The translations under genes were made by a program, and so were the position numbers. A stretch of DNA of 64,000 nt, taken from assembly GCA_020440605.1 (NCBI GenBank), contig JAGRNT010000015.1, forward strand, positions 58,602-122,601, given 5' to 3'. Position 1 is the first letter of the stretch, and each line of letters starts with the position of its first letter. The notes beneath the pieces are model-generated. The model saw nothing but the letters and a program-made list of their open reading frames with translations, did no database searches and had not been told where the DNA came from. This document shows, piece after piece, positions 35,759 to 43,126 of the stretch. This DNA is from a bacterium (GTDB lineage Bacteria; 4484-113; JAFGCY01).

Positions 35759-36535
35759 CTAACTGCTCGCGTAGTGGATGCCTCAACCAAGCGCCTCAGT
35801 CTGAGGCACACTGACTGCTTCGCCACTGCTGCACTGAGTGACGGCCTGGATCACGAAGTTCGTGCCGACCGGCGGGTTGTCACCGCCGCGCTTGAACTCG
35901 TCCAGGCTGCCGTTGTACTGGATCCTGCCGTCGGGGCTGATCACGTACAGGGCCGGGGTGGCTTCAGCACCGAAGCTCTTGCCCACCGTACCGCTGCCGT
36001 CACGCAGCACCGGATACGGGATGTGCCACTCGCTGATCGCGGTGTTCACTTCCTCATCCGTGCCGCCGCGCCCGGCGGGATCCTGGCTGATCACCGCCAG
36101 CCAGACCACGTTGTCACCCTGCTCCGCCTTGAGGGCGTTGTAGGCATCCACCATCGCGGTGGATTCCTGATAGTAGTAATGCACCACGCTGCAGCCGGGG
36201 TTGAACCACTCCAGCACGACGGTCTTGCCGTCGGCCAGGTAGCTCGCGAGGCTGTGCTCAGTGCCCGACATGTCGGTCAGCGTGAAGTCCGGCGCCATGC
36301 TGCCCGGCATCCCGGGAGCATCCGCCATCGTCTGTGTGCCGTCCGCGGGCTGTTCATCCGCAGGCGGGGTTTTGGTGGCGTGCTGCTGCTCATGCGAGCC
36401 GTTGTCCGCCACGGTGGTGCTGCTGGAGCTGCCGCCCGATGCCGTACTGCCGCTGTCGCCTTCATTGCAGGCGCTCAGGGCAAGCATCAGAACAAGCACG
36501 CCGGCCAGAAGCAATATCATTTTTCTGGTCTGCAT
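35759..36535 (-). CDS. Redoxin (thioredoxin-fold) lipoprotein, probable C-terminal selenocysteine
   Basis: Start at 36535 follows GGAGGATTCC. Lipobox LSAC (Cys23), a Ser/Gly/Gln-rich linker, then a peroxiredoxin/thioredoxin-like domain (APDFTLTD near 82; WFNPGCSVVHYYYQES with the active-site Cys; GAEATPALYVISPDG with the cis-proline). Translation stops at a TGA (35785-35783) after QTEALG. In family members the equivalent tail is about ...A-(F/L)-G-C-S-(V/I)-K-Y. Reading the TGA as selenocysteine gives ALG-U-GIHYASS and a TAG at 35761. A perfect hairpin CGAGC-AGTTA-GCTCG starts 14 bases after the TGA. Single cysteine at the first site. If the TGA is a real stop, the gene ends at 35783. Confidence 0.75.
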
Positions 36536-36662
36536 GGAATCCTCCGGGAATTGACTCAACTACCAATACCGGCCCGTACTGATTGTTGTCGTATTAATGA
36601 TACGGAATTCTCATGAGACTTGCAAGTTGAGAATCAAGATTCCGGAGATTTTGCTGCTTTCC

Positions 36663-37109
36663 TCAGTTCTGCAGCGCTGTATCCAGATTGCCGAGCAGGG
36701 TATTCCAGCCCTTCGTACTCGGCTCGATGTACTCCGCCGGAGTATTCTCCTGCGTCAGCCGCAGCTCGCAGCCGCCATCTTCCAGCGGGCTGATCTCCAC
36801 CGTGACGATCGCCTTTCCGTACTGCTCAAGAAACCGCGCCAGCCAGAATGTGAACTTCAGCAGCGTAGGCCGCTCGAACTCCAGATACTCTCCGCAGTGC
36901 TCCCAGCCCTCGCCGTCACGCAGCTCGGTGATGCTGAAACCACCGCCGCGCCGTGCATCAATCCGCAGCTCCCCCGGTTCTCCACCCGGAGACCGGAACA
37001 GCCAGCGTGCCGCAATGCGCGGGTCCACCCAGGCATCGAACACATCCTCCGCGCTGTGGCTGAAGCGCCGGCTCACACTGAGCGTCCCGCCTGCCTGTCC
37101 TTCCATCAT
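36663..37109 (-). CDS. SRPBCC/AHSA1-domain protein
   Basis: 148 residues. VSRRFSHSAEDVFDAWVDP at the N-terminus and GGCELRLTQEN followed by a GWN(T)LLGNLD helix are typical of the Aha1-like/START superfamily. Its ATG overlaps the ArsR stop (ATGA). ArsR-SRPBCC pairs are common; the SRPBCC protein usually binds a small hydrophobic ligand of unknown nature. Controlled by the ArsR operators upstream. Confidence 0.9.
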   Translation of the reverse strand: MMEGQAGGTLSVSRRFSHSAEDVFDAWVDPRIAARWLFRSPGGEPGELRIDARRGGGFSITELRDGEGWEHCGEYLEFERPTLLKFTFWLARFLEQYGKAIVTVEISPLEDGGCELRLTQENTPAEYIEPSTKGWNTLLGNLDTALQN

Positions 37110-37480
37110 TTCCTGCTCCTCGTTGTCATTTTCCGCCTGCCCGCAGGCCGGCCATGTTCCTCATCAAGCACGGACTCAAGCAGCACGAGCCGCTCCTCCC
37201 AGAAGGCCCGGCACTGCTCAATCCAGCGCTGGGCCTCCCCCAGCGGCTGATCCGCCAGGCTGCAGTAATGCGTCCGTCCGCGGATCTCACGGCGGATCAG
37301 GCCCGCCCGCTCCAGCTGCTGGATATGCTTCGAGGCCGCCGCCAGCGACATCGCGAACGGCTCCGCCAGCTGGCCCACACTGCGCTCACCCTGGGTGAGG
37401 ATCCCCAGCATCTCACGCCGCGTGGCATCAGCCAGCGAATGGAACACCGCATCCAGCACCGCAGACTGACGTTCAACCAT
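37106..37480 (-). CDS. ArsR-family transcriptional regulator
   Basis: 124 residues from the ATG at 37480; an in-frame start four codons upstream is possible but lies inside the operator. The winged helix has LADATRREMLGIL, SVGQLAEPFAMSLAAASKHIQQLERAGLI and RTHYCSL. No Cys-x-Cys metal motif, so it is probably not a metal sensor. A TATGTT box seven bases before the ATG, with TTGAAT 17 bases upstream, makes a leaderless promoter. Two identical-type palindromes overlap the start and the -35, so it is likely autoregulated. Operon with the SRPBCC gene. Confidence 0.9.
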   Translation of the reverse strand: MVERQSAVLDAVFHSLADATRREMLGILTQGERSVGQLAEPFAMSLAAASKHIQQLERAGLIRREIRGRTHYCSLADQPLGEAQRWIEQCRAFWEERLVLLESVLDEEHGRPAGRRKMTTRSRK

Positions 37481-37490
37481 ATGGTTGAAC
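37471..37490. promoter_or_regulatory. ArsR operator 1, over the arsR-type start codon
   Basis: GTTCAACCATATGGTTGAAC, a perfect 20-base palindrome (TTCAAC-N6-GTTGAA) that contains the ATG and lies next to the -10 box (37488-37493). Confidence 0.75.
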
Positions 37491-37509
37491 ATAACAGAAT
37501 CCGCACAAT

Positions 37510-37531
37510 CATTCAACCCTGCAGTTGAATG
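37510..37531. promoter_or_regulatory. ArsR operator 2, in the divergent promoter region
   Basis: CATTCAAC-N6-GTTGAATG, same half-site and spacer as operator 1. It covers the -35 (TTGAAT) of the ArsR gene and lies at the edge of the -35 (TTGTCC, 37532-37537) of the divergent DinB gene. Confidence 0.75.
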
Positions 37532-37559
37532 TTGTCCGGCAAAATCCCGCCGCTACAAT
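37532..37559 (+). promoter_or_regulatory. Promoter of the first DinB gene (leaderless)
   Basis: TTGTCC-N16-TACAAT, then CCAGCC and the ATG at 37566. No ribosome binding site. Confidence 0.6.
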
Positions 37560-37565
37560 CCAGCC

Positions 37566-38045
37566 ATGCTGACTGAACTGACGGAAATCTGGCGTATCCA
37601 CGAGTCGATCAACATGGAGCTGCTTGGCAACATCCCCGACGACGCCTTCGGAGCGATCCCACTGCTGAAGGATGGCAAGCCGGGACGCGGGCGGGACATC
37701 GCGCGGGTGTTCGGCCACATTTATGACGTGCGGATGTCGGCGATGCGCAGGGCAGAGAAGGATGAAATGACGGAAGTGCCGGTGTTCGACAAGGGCTACT
37801 CACCGACGCGGTTGGAGCTGGAGAAGGCACTGATTGAAAGCAGCGTGGCGGTGGTTGCCAGGCTGCGCAATGCACTGGAAGCCGGGGATGTGATCCGCAA
37901 GCGCCACCCTTCCGTCTGGCTGGCCTACCTGATCTCCCATGAATCGCACCACCGCGGCCAGCTCATGCTGGCACTGAAACAGAACGGCTTCAGCCTGAGC
38001 GACCCGCTCAAGTGGGGACCCTGGGAACGGTGGTTCAAGGATTAG
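37566..38045 (+). CDS. DinB-family protein, copy A
   Basis: 159 residues. Four-helix DinB/YfiT-like fold; FGHIYDVR near 49-56 and SHESHHRGQLM near 122-132 supply the three metal-binding His. Members are thiol-S-transferases or unknown metal proteins. The most diverged of the four in this window. Divergent from the ArsR gene and probably under the same repressor. Confidence 0.85.
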   Translation: MLTELTEIWRIHESINMELLGNIPDDAFGAIPLLKDGKPGRGRDIARVFGHIYDVRMSAMRRAEKDEMTEVPVFDKGYSPTRLELEKALIESSVAVVARLRNALEAGDVIRKRHPSVWLAYLISHESHHRGQLMLALKQNGFSLSDPLKWGPWERWFKD

Positions 38046-38166
38046 GAGGTGCTGCGAAGCTGCACCATGGGAGGCACTGCGAAGCTGTGCCATGGGAGGC
38101 ACCGCGAAGCTGTGCCATGGGAGGCACCGCGAAGCTGTGCCATTGGCGGTGCTGCGCAGCTGCACC
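38046..38166 (+). repeat. Five tandem 25-base hairpin units
   Basis: Five copies with a 25-base period: GAGGTGCTGCGAAGCTGCACC, then three with GGCAC...GTGCC stems, then GGTGCTGCGCAGCTGCACC, spaced by ATGG. The stem change GGTGC/GCACC to GGCAC/GTGCC is compensated on both sides. Confidence 0.85.
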
Positions 38167-38257
38167 TTGAACGTCGCCTTGGGCGCGCTACCTCGCTCCC
38201 TTCATCCATTTTCCCGGCTACGCCGGGTCTCCTATGGTGCGGTTCCACCGCACCTCC

Positions 38258-38263
38258 TAAAAT
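38258..38263 (+). promoter_or_regulatory. -10 box of a leaderless promoter
   Basis: TAAAAT, then CCCCCC, then the ATG at 38270. Confidence 0.5.
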
Positions 38264-38269
38264 CCCCCC

Positions 38270-38683
38270 ATGCCTTCCGACCGCGACTACTCGCACCGCA
38301 CACTGCCGCAGAAGCTCGGCATCAAGCCCGGCATGCGTGTGCTGATTGCCAACGAGCCGGCCCCGGACACCATCCCCCGCGCGGACATCCCTGATGGTGT
38401 GAAACTGGCAACACGCGCCACCGGCAGCGTCGAGATGGTGATTCTCTTCGCACTGGACGTGAAGCAGCTCACGGCGAAACTGGACAGTCACATCGCACTC
38501 CTGCCGAAGGATGGCACACTCTGGACCTGCTGGCCGAAGCAGGCGGCCAAACTGGCAACGGACCTCAACCGCGATGTGGTGTTCGGCCTGCTGCATCCGA
38601 CGGGGCTGGTGGATGTGAAGGTCTGCAGCGTGAACGAAACCTGGTCCGCGCTGAAATGGGTCTACCGCAAGGCGGATCGCTAA
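38270..38683 (+). CDS. DUF3052-family protein
   Basis: 137 residues. SHRTLPQKLGIKPGMRVLI, the strand VEMVILFALDV, DGTLWTCWPKQAAKLATDL and GLVDVKVCSVNETWSALKWV match the DUF3052 family, small cytosolic proteins of unknown function in many bacteria. Leaderless start. Lies between DinB genes. Confidence 0.9.
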   Translation: MPSDRDYSHRTLPQKLGIKPGMRVLIANEPAPDTIPRADIPDGVKLATRATGSVEMVILFALDVKQLTAKLDSHIALLPKDGTLWTCWPKQAAKLATDLNRDVVFGLLHPTGLVDVKVCSVNETWSALKWVYRKADR

Positions 38684-38891
38684 GGGGCAGTTTGAATAGT
38701 CTGGCATAGTATGAATAGTGGAAGAGGTGAAATCTGTAGCGGATGCTTCCAGCAGCCGGCTATGAATCATCAGTAAGGCCCCGGTTGAGCGCCTGCCTCC
38801 TGTTGTTTCCACTACAAAAACTATTCAAACTATCTGTACTATTTCCACTCTTCCTATGCTATACTAATGTTAAGTTAGTCAGGAGGCGGAA
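38684..38891. repeat. Inverted short repeats upstream of a DinB gene
   Basis: GAATAGTCTGG...TATGAATAGTGG on the left and CTATTCAAACTATC...TACTATTTCCAC on the right, spaced by about 90 bases. A TATACT (38860-38865) lies upstream of the next gene and may be its -10. Confidence 0.6.
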
Positions 38892-39389
38892 ATGATTCGG
38901 AGCATCCAGGACTTTGTGGCGGCCTACACCGCCGAGCGCGAAAAGACCATGCAGCTTCTGCAGGCGGTCACGCAGGCCAGCCTGTCCACCCGCGTCGGGC
39001 CCGAGGGCCGCACGCTGGGCTACATCGCCTGGCATATCGTGGCCACCATCCCGGAGATGATGAATAAAACCGGGCTGAAGCTCGCCGAGCTGGAAGGGGC
39101 CGAGGCTCCGGACAATGTCGAGGAAATCCGCAGTGCCTATGCGGCGGCCTCGCAGGAACTGCTGGACACGGTGGAACGCAGCTGGGCCGACGGCGAGCTG
39201 ACCGTCACGGACAACATGTACGGCGAGGACTGGCCCCGCAGCCAGACCCTGCTCGTGCTGCTCACGCATGAGATCCACCACCGCGCCCAGCTCACTGTGC
39301 TGATGCGCCAGGCCGGGCTGCGCGTACCCGGGATCTACGGCCCCGCGCGTGAGGACTGGGCGGACTACGGCATGGAAGCGCACTCCTGA
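38892..39389 (+). CDS. DinB-family protein, copy B
   Basis: 165 residues, AGGAGGCGGAA ribosome binding site. IAWHIVAT and LTHEIHHRAQLTVLMRQAGL hold the metal His triad. Close paralogue of the next two DinB proteins; the C-terminus (VPGIYGP) is shared by all three. Confidence 0.88.
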   Translation: MIRSIQDFVAAYTAEREKTMQLLQAVTQASLSTRVGPEGRTLGYIAWHIVATIPEMMNKTGLKLAELEGAEAPDNVEEIRSAYAAASQELLDTVERSWADGELTVTDNMYGEDWPRSQTLLVLLTHEIHHRAQLTVLMRQAGLRVPGIYGPAREDWADYGMEAHS

Positions 39390-39513
39390 TTTTGCATCCG
39401 CACCGGTAATCCCACGCAATTCCCCACCCGGCGCGGTTAGACTGACTATGGGGAATGCAATGTCACGCGGCCGGACAATGGCCGTGAATATACACAATCA
39501 GGAGATACGGGAT

Positions 39514-40020
39514 ATGTACAGAAATATGCAGGAATTCGTTGAGGGCTATGGCTGGGAATCCGCTGTCACAGCCAAGCTGTTTGCCAACCTGACCCCCGAA
39601 AGTCTCAGCCAGCAGAAGGCTCCCGGCCACGACGTGACGCTCGGTGAGCTGGCCTACCACATTGCCACTGCCCCGGCGATGATGATGCGCGAGGTCAAGT
39701 GGGACCTGCCGGAGCGTGGCTGGACCTCCGGCGGCAATGTCAATCTGGAGGAGCTGCAGGCCAACTATGCATCCGACGTGGCGGCCATCCAGAAGCTGGC
39801 GAGCGAGGCGAGCGAGGAGCAGCTCAATACCGTGCACCACGTCTTCGGCATGATGGACTGGAACTCACACCAGATGCTCGGGGCGCTGGTCTGCCATGAG
39901 ATCCACCACCGAGGCCAGCTCTCGGTGCTGATGCGCCAGGCCGGGCTAGTCGTGCCGAGCATCTACGGCCCGAACTTCGAGGAGACCCAGGAGATGCTGA
40001 AGCAGATGCAGCAGGGCTAG
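39514..40020 (+). CDS. DinB-family protein, copy C
   Basis: 168 residues from the ATG at 39514 (AGGAGATACGGG upstream); a longer N-terminus is open but not needed. LAYHIATAP and CHEIHHRGQLSVLMRQAGL carry the metal ligands. Ends EMLKQMQQG, almost the same as copy D. Confidence 0.88.
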   Translation: MYRNMQEFVEGYGWESAVTAKLFANLTPESLSQQKAPGHDVTLGELAYHIATAPAMMMREVKWDLPERGWTSGGNVNLEELQANYASDVAAIQKLASEASEEQLNTVHHVFGMMDWNSHQMLGALVCHEIHHRGQLSVLMRQAGLVVPSIYGPNFEETQEMLKQMQQG

Positions 40021-40311
40021 GCGGAGCGTGTAGCGCAGTCATGCCTGAGCATGACGAAGCTGCGCATCCCCGCAATGAAGGAGATGGAGCTCGTAGCGCC
40101 GTCACGCGCGAAAGTGACATAGCTGCGCATCTTCGGATGGCAGTGAGCCAGAACGGTAGGCGGGTGTTTACGCCCGCAGTGCTTCCCGCCTTAATCGACG
40201 GGCTACCCGACCTGAACTGGACTCATTGCTCACTCTTCATTGCTCATTGCCCATCATTGATTCGTTGCCAATCCACACCAATGCGGGACAGCCTCCCGCG
40301 ACCCACCGAAG
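40021..40311. repeat. Hairpin modules and CTCATTG repeats
   Basis: No gene. GTAGCGCAG-TCATGC-CTGA-GCATGA-CGAAG-CTGCGC forms a nested hairpin (40030-40069); a second, changed copy follows (GTAGCGCCGTCACGC...GTGACATAGCTGCGC). TGGACTCATTGCTCACTCTTCATTGCTCATTG-type heptamers lie at 40218-40260. Confidence 0.7.
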
Positions 40312-40338
40312 CGGCGGCCTGCGGGCCGCCGTTTTGTT
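40312..40338 (+). terminator. Rho-independent terminator (plus strand)
   Basis: GGCGGCC-TGCG-GGCCGCC followed by GTTTTGTT. Ends the DinB copy C transcript. Confidence 0.8.
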
Positions 40339-40434
40339 ATTGCTGGCTTGAGTTGCCGGCAGTCCCGGGCTACACTGAATCCAGCAGCAGACAGGGTATG
40401 AATCCAGCTGCGGATTGCCAGCCGGAGGAAGAGC

Positions 40435-40938
40435 ATGTTCACCACAGCCCAGCAGTTCATCGATGAGTACAGCCAGGAAAGTGCGGTCACACAGGGCCTG
40501 CTCGCTGTACTGACCGACGCCTCCCTCGCACAGGTGCAGGCGGAGGGGCTTCACGACCTCGGGCGGATCGCTTGGCACATCACGTCCTCGCGCTGCTACC
40601 TGCTTGGCCAGACCGGCTTCGAGATGCCGGACCAGGGCCACGGCTTCCCGGGGAACCTGACGGCGGACATGATCCGCGCGAACTACGACATGCTGCTTGA
40701 GCGAATCCTGCAGCAGGCGGCCACCAAGACTGAGGCGGACCTGCAGGTCGTCTACCGTTTCTTTGACAAGCTGGATGTCAGCCTGAGCCAGATGATGCGG
40801 ATGCTGATCTCGCACGAAGTGCATCACCGCGGCCAGCTCTCCGTGCTGATGCGCCAGGCCGGCCTGCCCATCCCCGGGATCTACGGCCCCAACGCGGAAG
40901 CCACTGCGGAGATGCTGAAACAGATGGAGCAGGGCTAG
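40435..40938 (+). CDS. DinB-family protein, copy D
   Basis: 167 residues, GGAGGAAGAGC before the ATG. IAWHITSSR and SHEVHHRGQLSVLMRQAGL hold the metal His triad. Together with copies B and C forms a tandem paralogue group separated by hairpin modules and a terminator. Confidence 0.88.
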   Translation: MFTTAQQFIDEYSQESAVTQGLLAVLTDASLAQVQAEGLHDLGRIAWHITSSRCYLLGQTGFEMPDQGHGFPGNLTADMIRANYDMLLERILQQAATKTEADLQVVYRFFDKLDVSLSQMMRMLISHEVHHRGQLSVLMRQAGLPIPGIYGPNAEATAEMLKQMEQG

Positions 40939-41300
40939 CCGAAGCGCGGGCATTCAGCCCGCCGGAACGCGAGTGTTCGACTCGCCGGAGCGCGTAGCGC
41001 AGTCATGCCTGAGCATGACATAGCTGCGCAAACGAGCAATGAAGAATGAGTACGGAGCAATGAGTTCAACTCAGGTCGAGGTAAACTCACCGACAGACTG
41101 GCTCATTGCTCATTGCTTTCCCATTGCTCAACCCTTCTTCATGCCGCCGGACATCCCGGGTGGGGATTGAGCCGCAGGCGAGATCCACAGGGCGGGGATG
41201 TCAAACGGGCCGGCGGCTACGCCTGGAGTCGGCATTGCATACCTGTGCCGTTTTCATTTCTGGCAACGCTTCCGATGATCTTCCTGACCGGAGGTGAGGA
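40939..41300. repeat. Intergenic mosaic of hairpins and CTCATTG repeats
   Basis: No gene. CGGGCATTCAGCCCG and CGAGTGTTCGACTCG hairpins, then a near-identical copy of the GTAGCGCAG-TCATGC...CTGCGC nested hairpin (40988-41031), then GAGCAATGAAGAATGAG and the inverted CTCATTGCTCATTGC (41100-41140). Confidence 0.7.
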
Positions 41301-42302
41301 ATGCGTATGTTTGCGCTGCTGGTGGTGCTGGCCTCGGCTGTCGTGCTGGCGGCTTGCCGCGATACCGGGACAGGAAGCAATGACCAGACGCTGGCTGAAG
41401 TCCAGCCAGCCGCTGTGCAGGATCCTCTTCCAATGCCGAACGAGGCCGAGCTGGAAATCGCGCAGCAACCGCAGTTCCTGTATGGCAATGCTCGTTCCAG
41501 CCTGTTCCCGGATGCCCTGCTGCTGAACATGCTGCCTCGGGAGGACCGTCGTTGCCAGCGGAGTGAGCCCATGTATGGGGTGGCACGGCTGGATGAGCTG
41601 GACAGTCCGCCGGAGTTCAGCAGCCTGCCGGAACTGGAACAGGCGTTCAGGACTGACGACTATGTCTGCCTGGGCCGGGTGCAGCTGGAGCTCGATTCGC
41701 CGGAGGGCTGGCTCGTGTTCAGTGTTGTCAGTTATGCGGCGAATCCCTGGGTGGAACTGAGCTGGGGTGAGAAGTACCGCAAGGTCTCCTATGGCAGCAT
41801 GATCGCCGTGTTTAACGGCCAGGGACAGATCACCTGCCTGACGAGCTGCGACCGCCTGCTGGCAATGCGCAACGAGGGCGGCATGCTTTACCTGAATGCC
41901 TTCACCCCCGCGCACCAGTGGTTTTCAATAGATTCAGATGGCCAGCTGCGGATGGAAGTGACAATCTTCTGCGGCCTGACTGGCGATGAGGCCCATAGCA
42001 TGCAAAGCGAAGTGCTGCTCGCTCACACGGAGGAACGCTGCCGCTACTTCGTGGTGCCGGCCGGCTGGTACAACAACTTAGAAATCCGCTACCGCGGGGA
42101 GTACCTCTTCAACCAGGACTGCCGCACGCCAGACGGCCTGGCACCGGAGGACCTGCGGGAGGGCTACCTGATCTACCGCTTCGGCAATGACCATGTCTGG
42201 CCCTTCAGCTATGTGCGGGAAATGGACGCGCTGGCTGTACTGTCCAGCGGCGATGAAATCCCAGGCAGTTCCGGACTGATCAACCTCGGCGGGCTGGACT
42301 GA
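41301..42302 (+). CDS. Lipoprotein of unknown function
   Basis: 333 residues. Signal peptide ends in LAAC (Cys19). The rest is beta-rich and contains eight further cysteines that could form disulfides, with no family that I recognise. GGAGGTGAGGA precedes the ATG. Probably periplasmic or surface-anchored. Confidence 0.65.
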   Translation: MRMFALLVVLASAVVLAACRDTGTGSNDQTLAEVQPAAVQDPLPMPNEAELEIAQQPQFLYGNARSSLFPDALLLNMLPREDRRCQRSEPMYGVARLDELDSPPEFSSLPELEQAFRTDDYVCLGRVQLELDSPEGWLVFSVVSYAANPWVELSWGEKYRKVSYGSMIAVFNGQGQITCLTSCDRLLAMRNEGGMLYLNAFTPAHQWFSIDSDGQLRMEVTIFCGLTGDEAHSMQSEVLLAHTEERCRYFVVPAGWYNNLEIRYRGEYLFNQDCRTPDGLAPEDLREGYLIYRFGNDHVWPFSYVREMDALAVLSSGDEIPGSSGLINLGGLD

Positions 42303-42370
42303 CCACTGATGTCTGACCACTGACTACTCACCACTCCTGATCCCCGCTCCCAGATCCCTGAAATTCCCCC

Positions 42371-42398
42371 TTGACATCCACTGAAATTGTGCTATACT
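42371..42398 (+). promoter_or_regulatory. Strong sigma-70-type promoter of an RNA gene
   Basis: TTGACA (42371-42376), 16-base spacer, TATACT (42393-42398). It is the best match to a consensus promoter in the window and is not followed by a convincing coding start. Confidence 0.8.
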
Positions 42399-42404
42399 TT
42401 CGTT

Positions 42405-42726
42405 AAGTTCATCCAACGCTGTAGAGGAAGAGCCGCCGCGAATTCCAGAGGGGACTCGCGGCGGGCTTCAATCTGAGCTAGAATGAAATCAGGCCGCAAT
42501 GCAGTGGGGCAGCCCGGTAAGGCAATGGGCAGCACCGGCGGGCCAGGGGCAAATCCCTGTCCGTGCCAGCGAAAGCGGCTGCGGGAAACCAGCCTGAGGA
42601 AGTCCCGTCGCAGACGGGAAGGGAAGGCTCCAAGGCAGGAAGCCTGGACTGGGACCCTGAAAATTCATACTGCCGGCCATCCCGGATTTATCCGGTTCCT
42701 TGCCAGATGGCCGGCTTTACCTTTTC
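42405..42726 (+). ncRNA. Structured RNA gene of unknown family, about 320 nt
   Basis: Begins after the strong promoter and ends at a terminator. It contains a long hairpin (AGCCGCCGCGA paired with TCGCGGCGGGCTT, 42431-42469), CAGGG-GCAAAT-CCCTG (42544-42560), GGCT...AGCC, and TCCCGTC-GCA-GACGGGA enclosed by AGCCT/AGGCT. The motifs of RNase P RNA (AGAGGAAAGTCC, ACAGAAA), tmRNA and SRP RNA are not found in full, although GAGGAAGTCCC is reminiscent of RNase P. Not coding: frames are short and lack a ribosome binding site. Function unknown. Confidence 0.65.
42672..42726 (+). terminator. Terminator of the RNA gene
   Basis: GCCGGCCATC (42672-42681) pairs with GATGGCCGGC (42707-42716), with a smaller CCGGATTTATCCGG hairpin inside, then TTTACCTTTTC. 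Confidence 0.8.
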
Positions 42727-43126
42727 TATGTTGATCTGCCGCCTCGTGCAAGCACTCGGCGGTCTGGCGCTGAAATGACAGCGGCAGGGCGCCGCCGCTA
42801 CCCTGTATTTCGTACTTCCTTCGCTAGGTACGGCTCGCTGCCGCCATTCCTTCCAGCAAGGCCGGAGGCCGCGCAGCAGCGCGAGGCACGAGCGCTGGGA
42901 TTTAACTGATTCACTTTGCAAGCTCGAAGACCAGGCGACAACGTGTCGCGAATTAGTTGTCTTCCCCGTGTGTAACACGCAAATGTCGTGTTTGTGCAAC
43001 TCCGGCCTGCCTTCTGCCTCTTGCCTCGTGACCACTGACCAATGACGACAAAACCCTGGCTGCCAGCATGGCGCAGTTCCACTGCGCCTCCGATGGCACA
43101 GCTTCGCAGTGCCTCCTGGCCTCCTT
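42727..43126. other. Gap with scattered hairpins
   Basis: No gene. Holds GGCGACAACGTGTCGCG near 42933 (related to a unit near 46209) and, at 43066-43118, the inverted form of the 25-base hairpin units (GGCGCAGTTCCACTGCGCC, GGCACAGCTTCGCAGTGCC). Confidence 0.55.

Noticed and set aside
38046..38166. CRISPR array
   Set aside because: The 25-base units are contiguous near-identical hairpins with no spacers, and no cas gene is nearby.
42405..42726. RNase P RNA, tmRNA or SRP RNA
   Set aside because: Only GAGGAAGTCCC resembles RNase P; the other conserved blocks, the tmRNA ends and tag frame, and the SRP GGAAGGAAGCAG loop are absent. Left as an unknown structured RNA.
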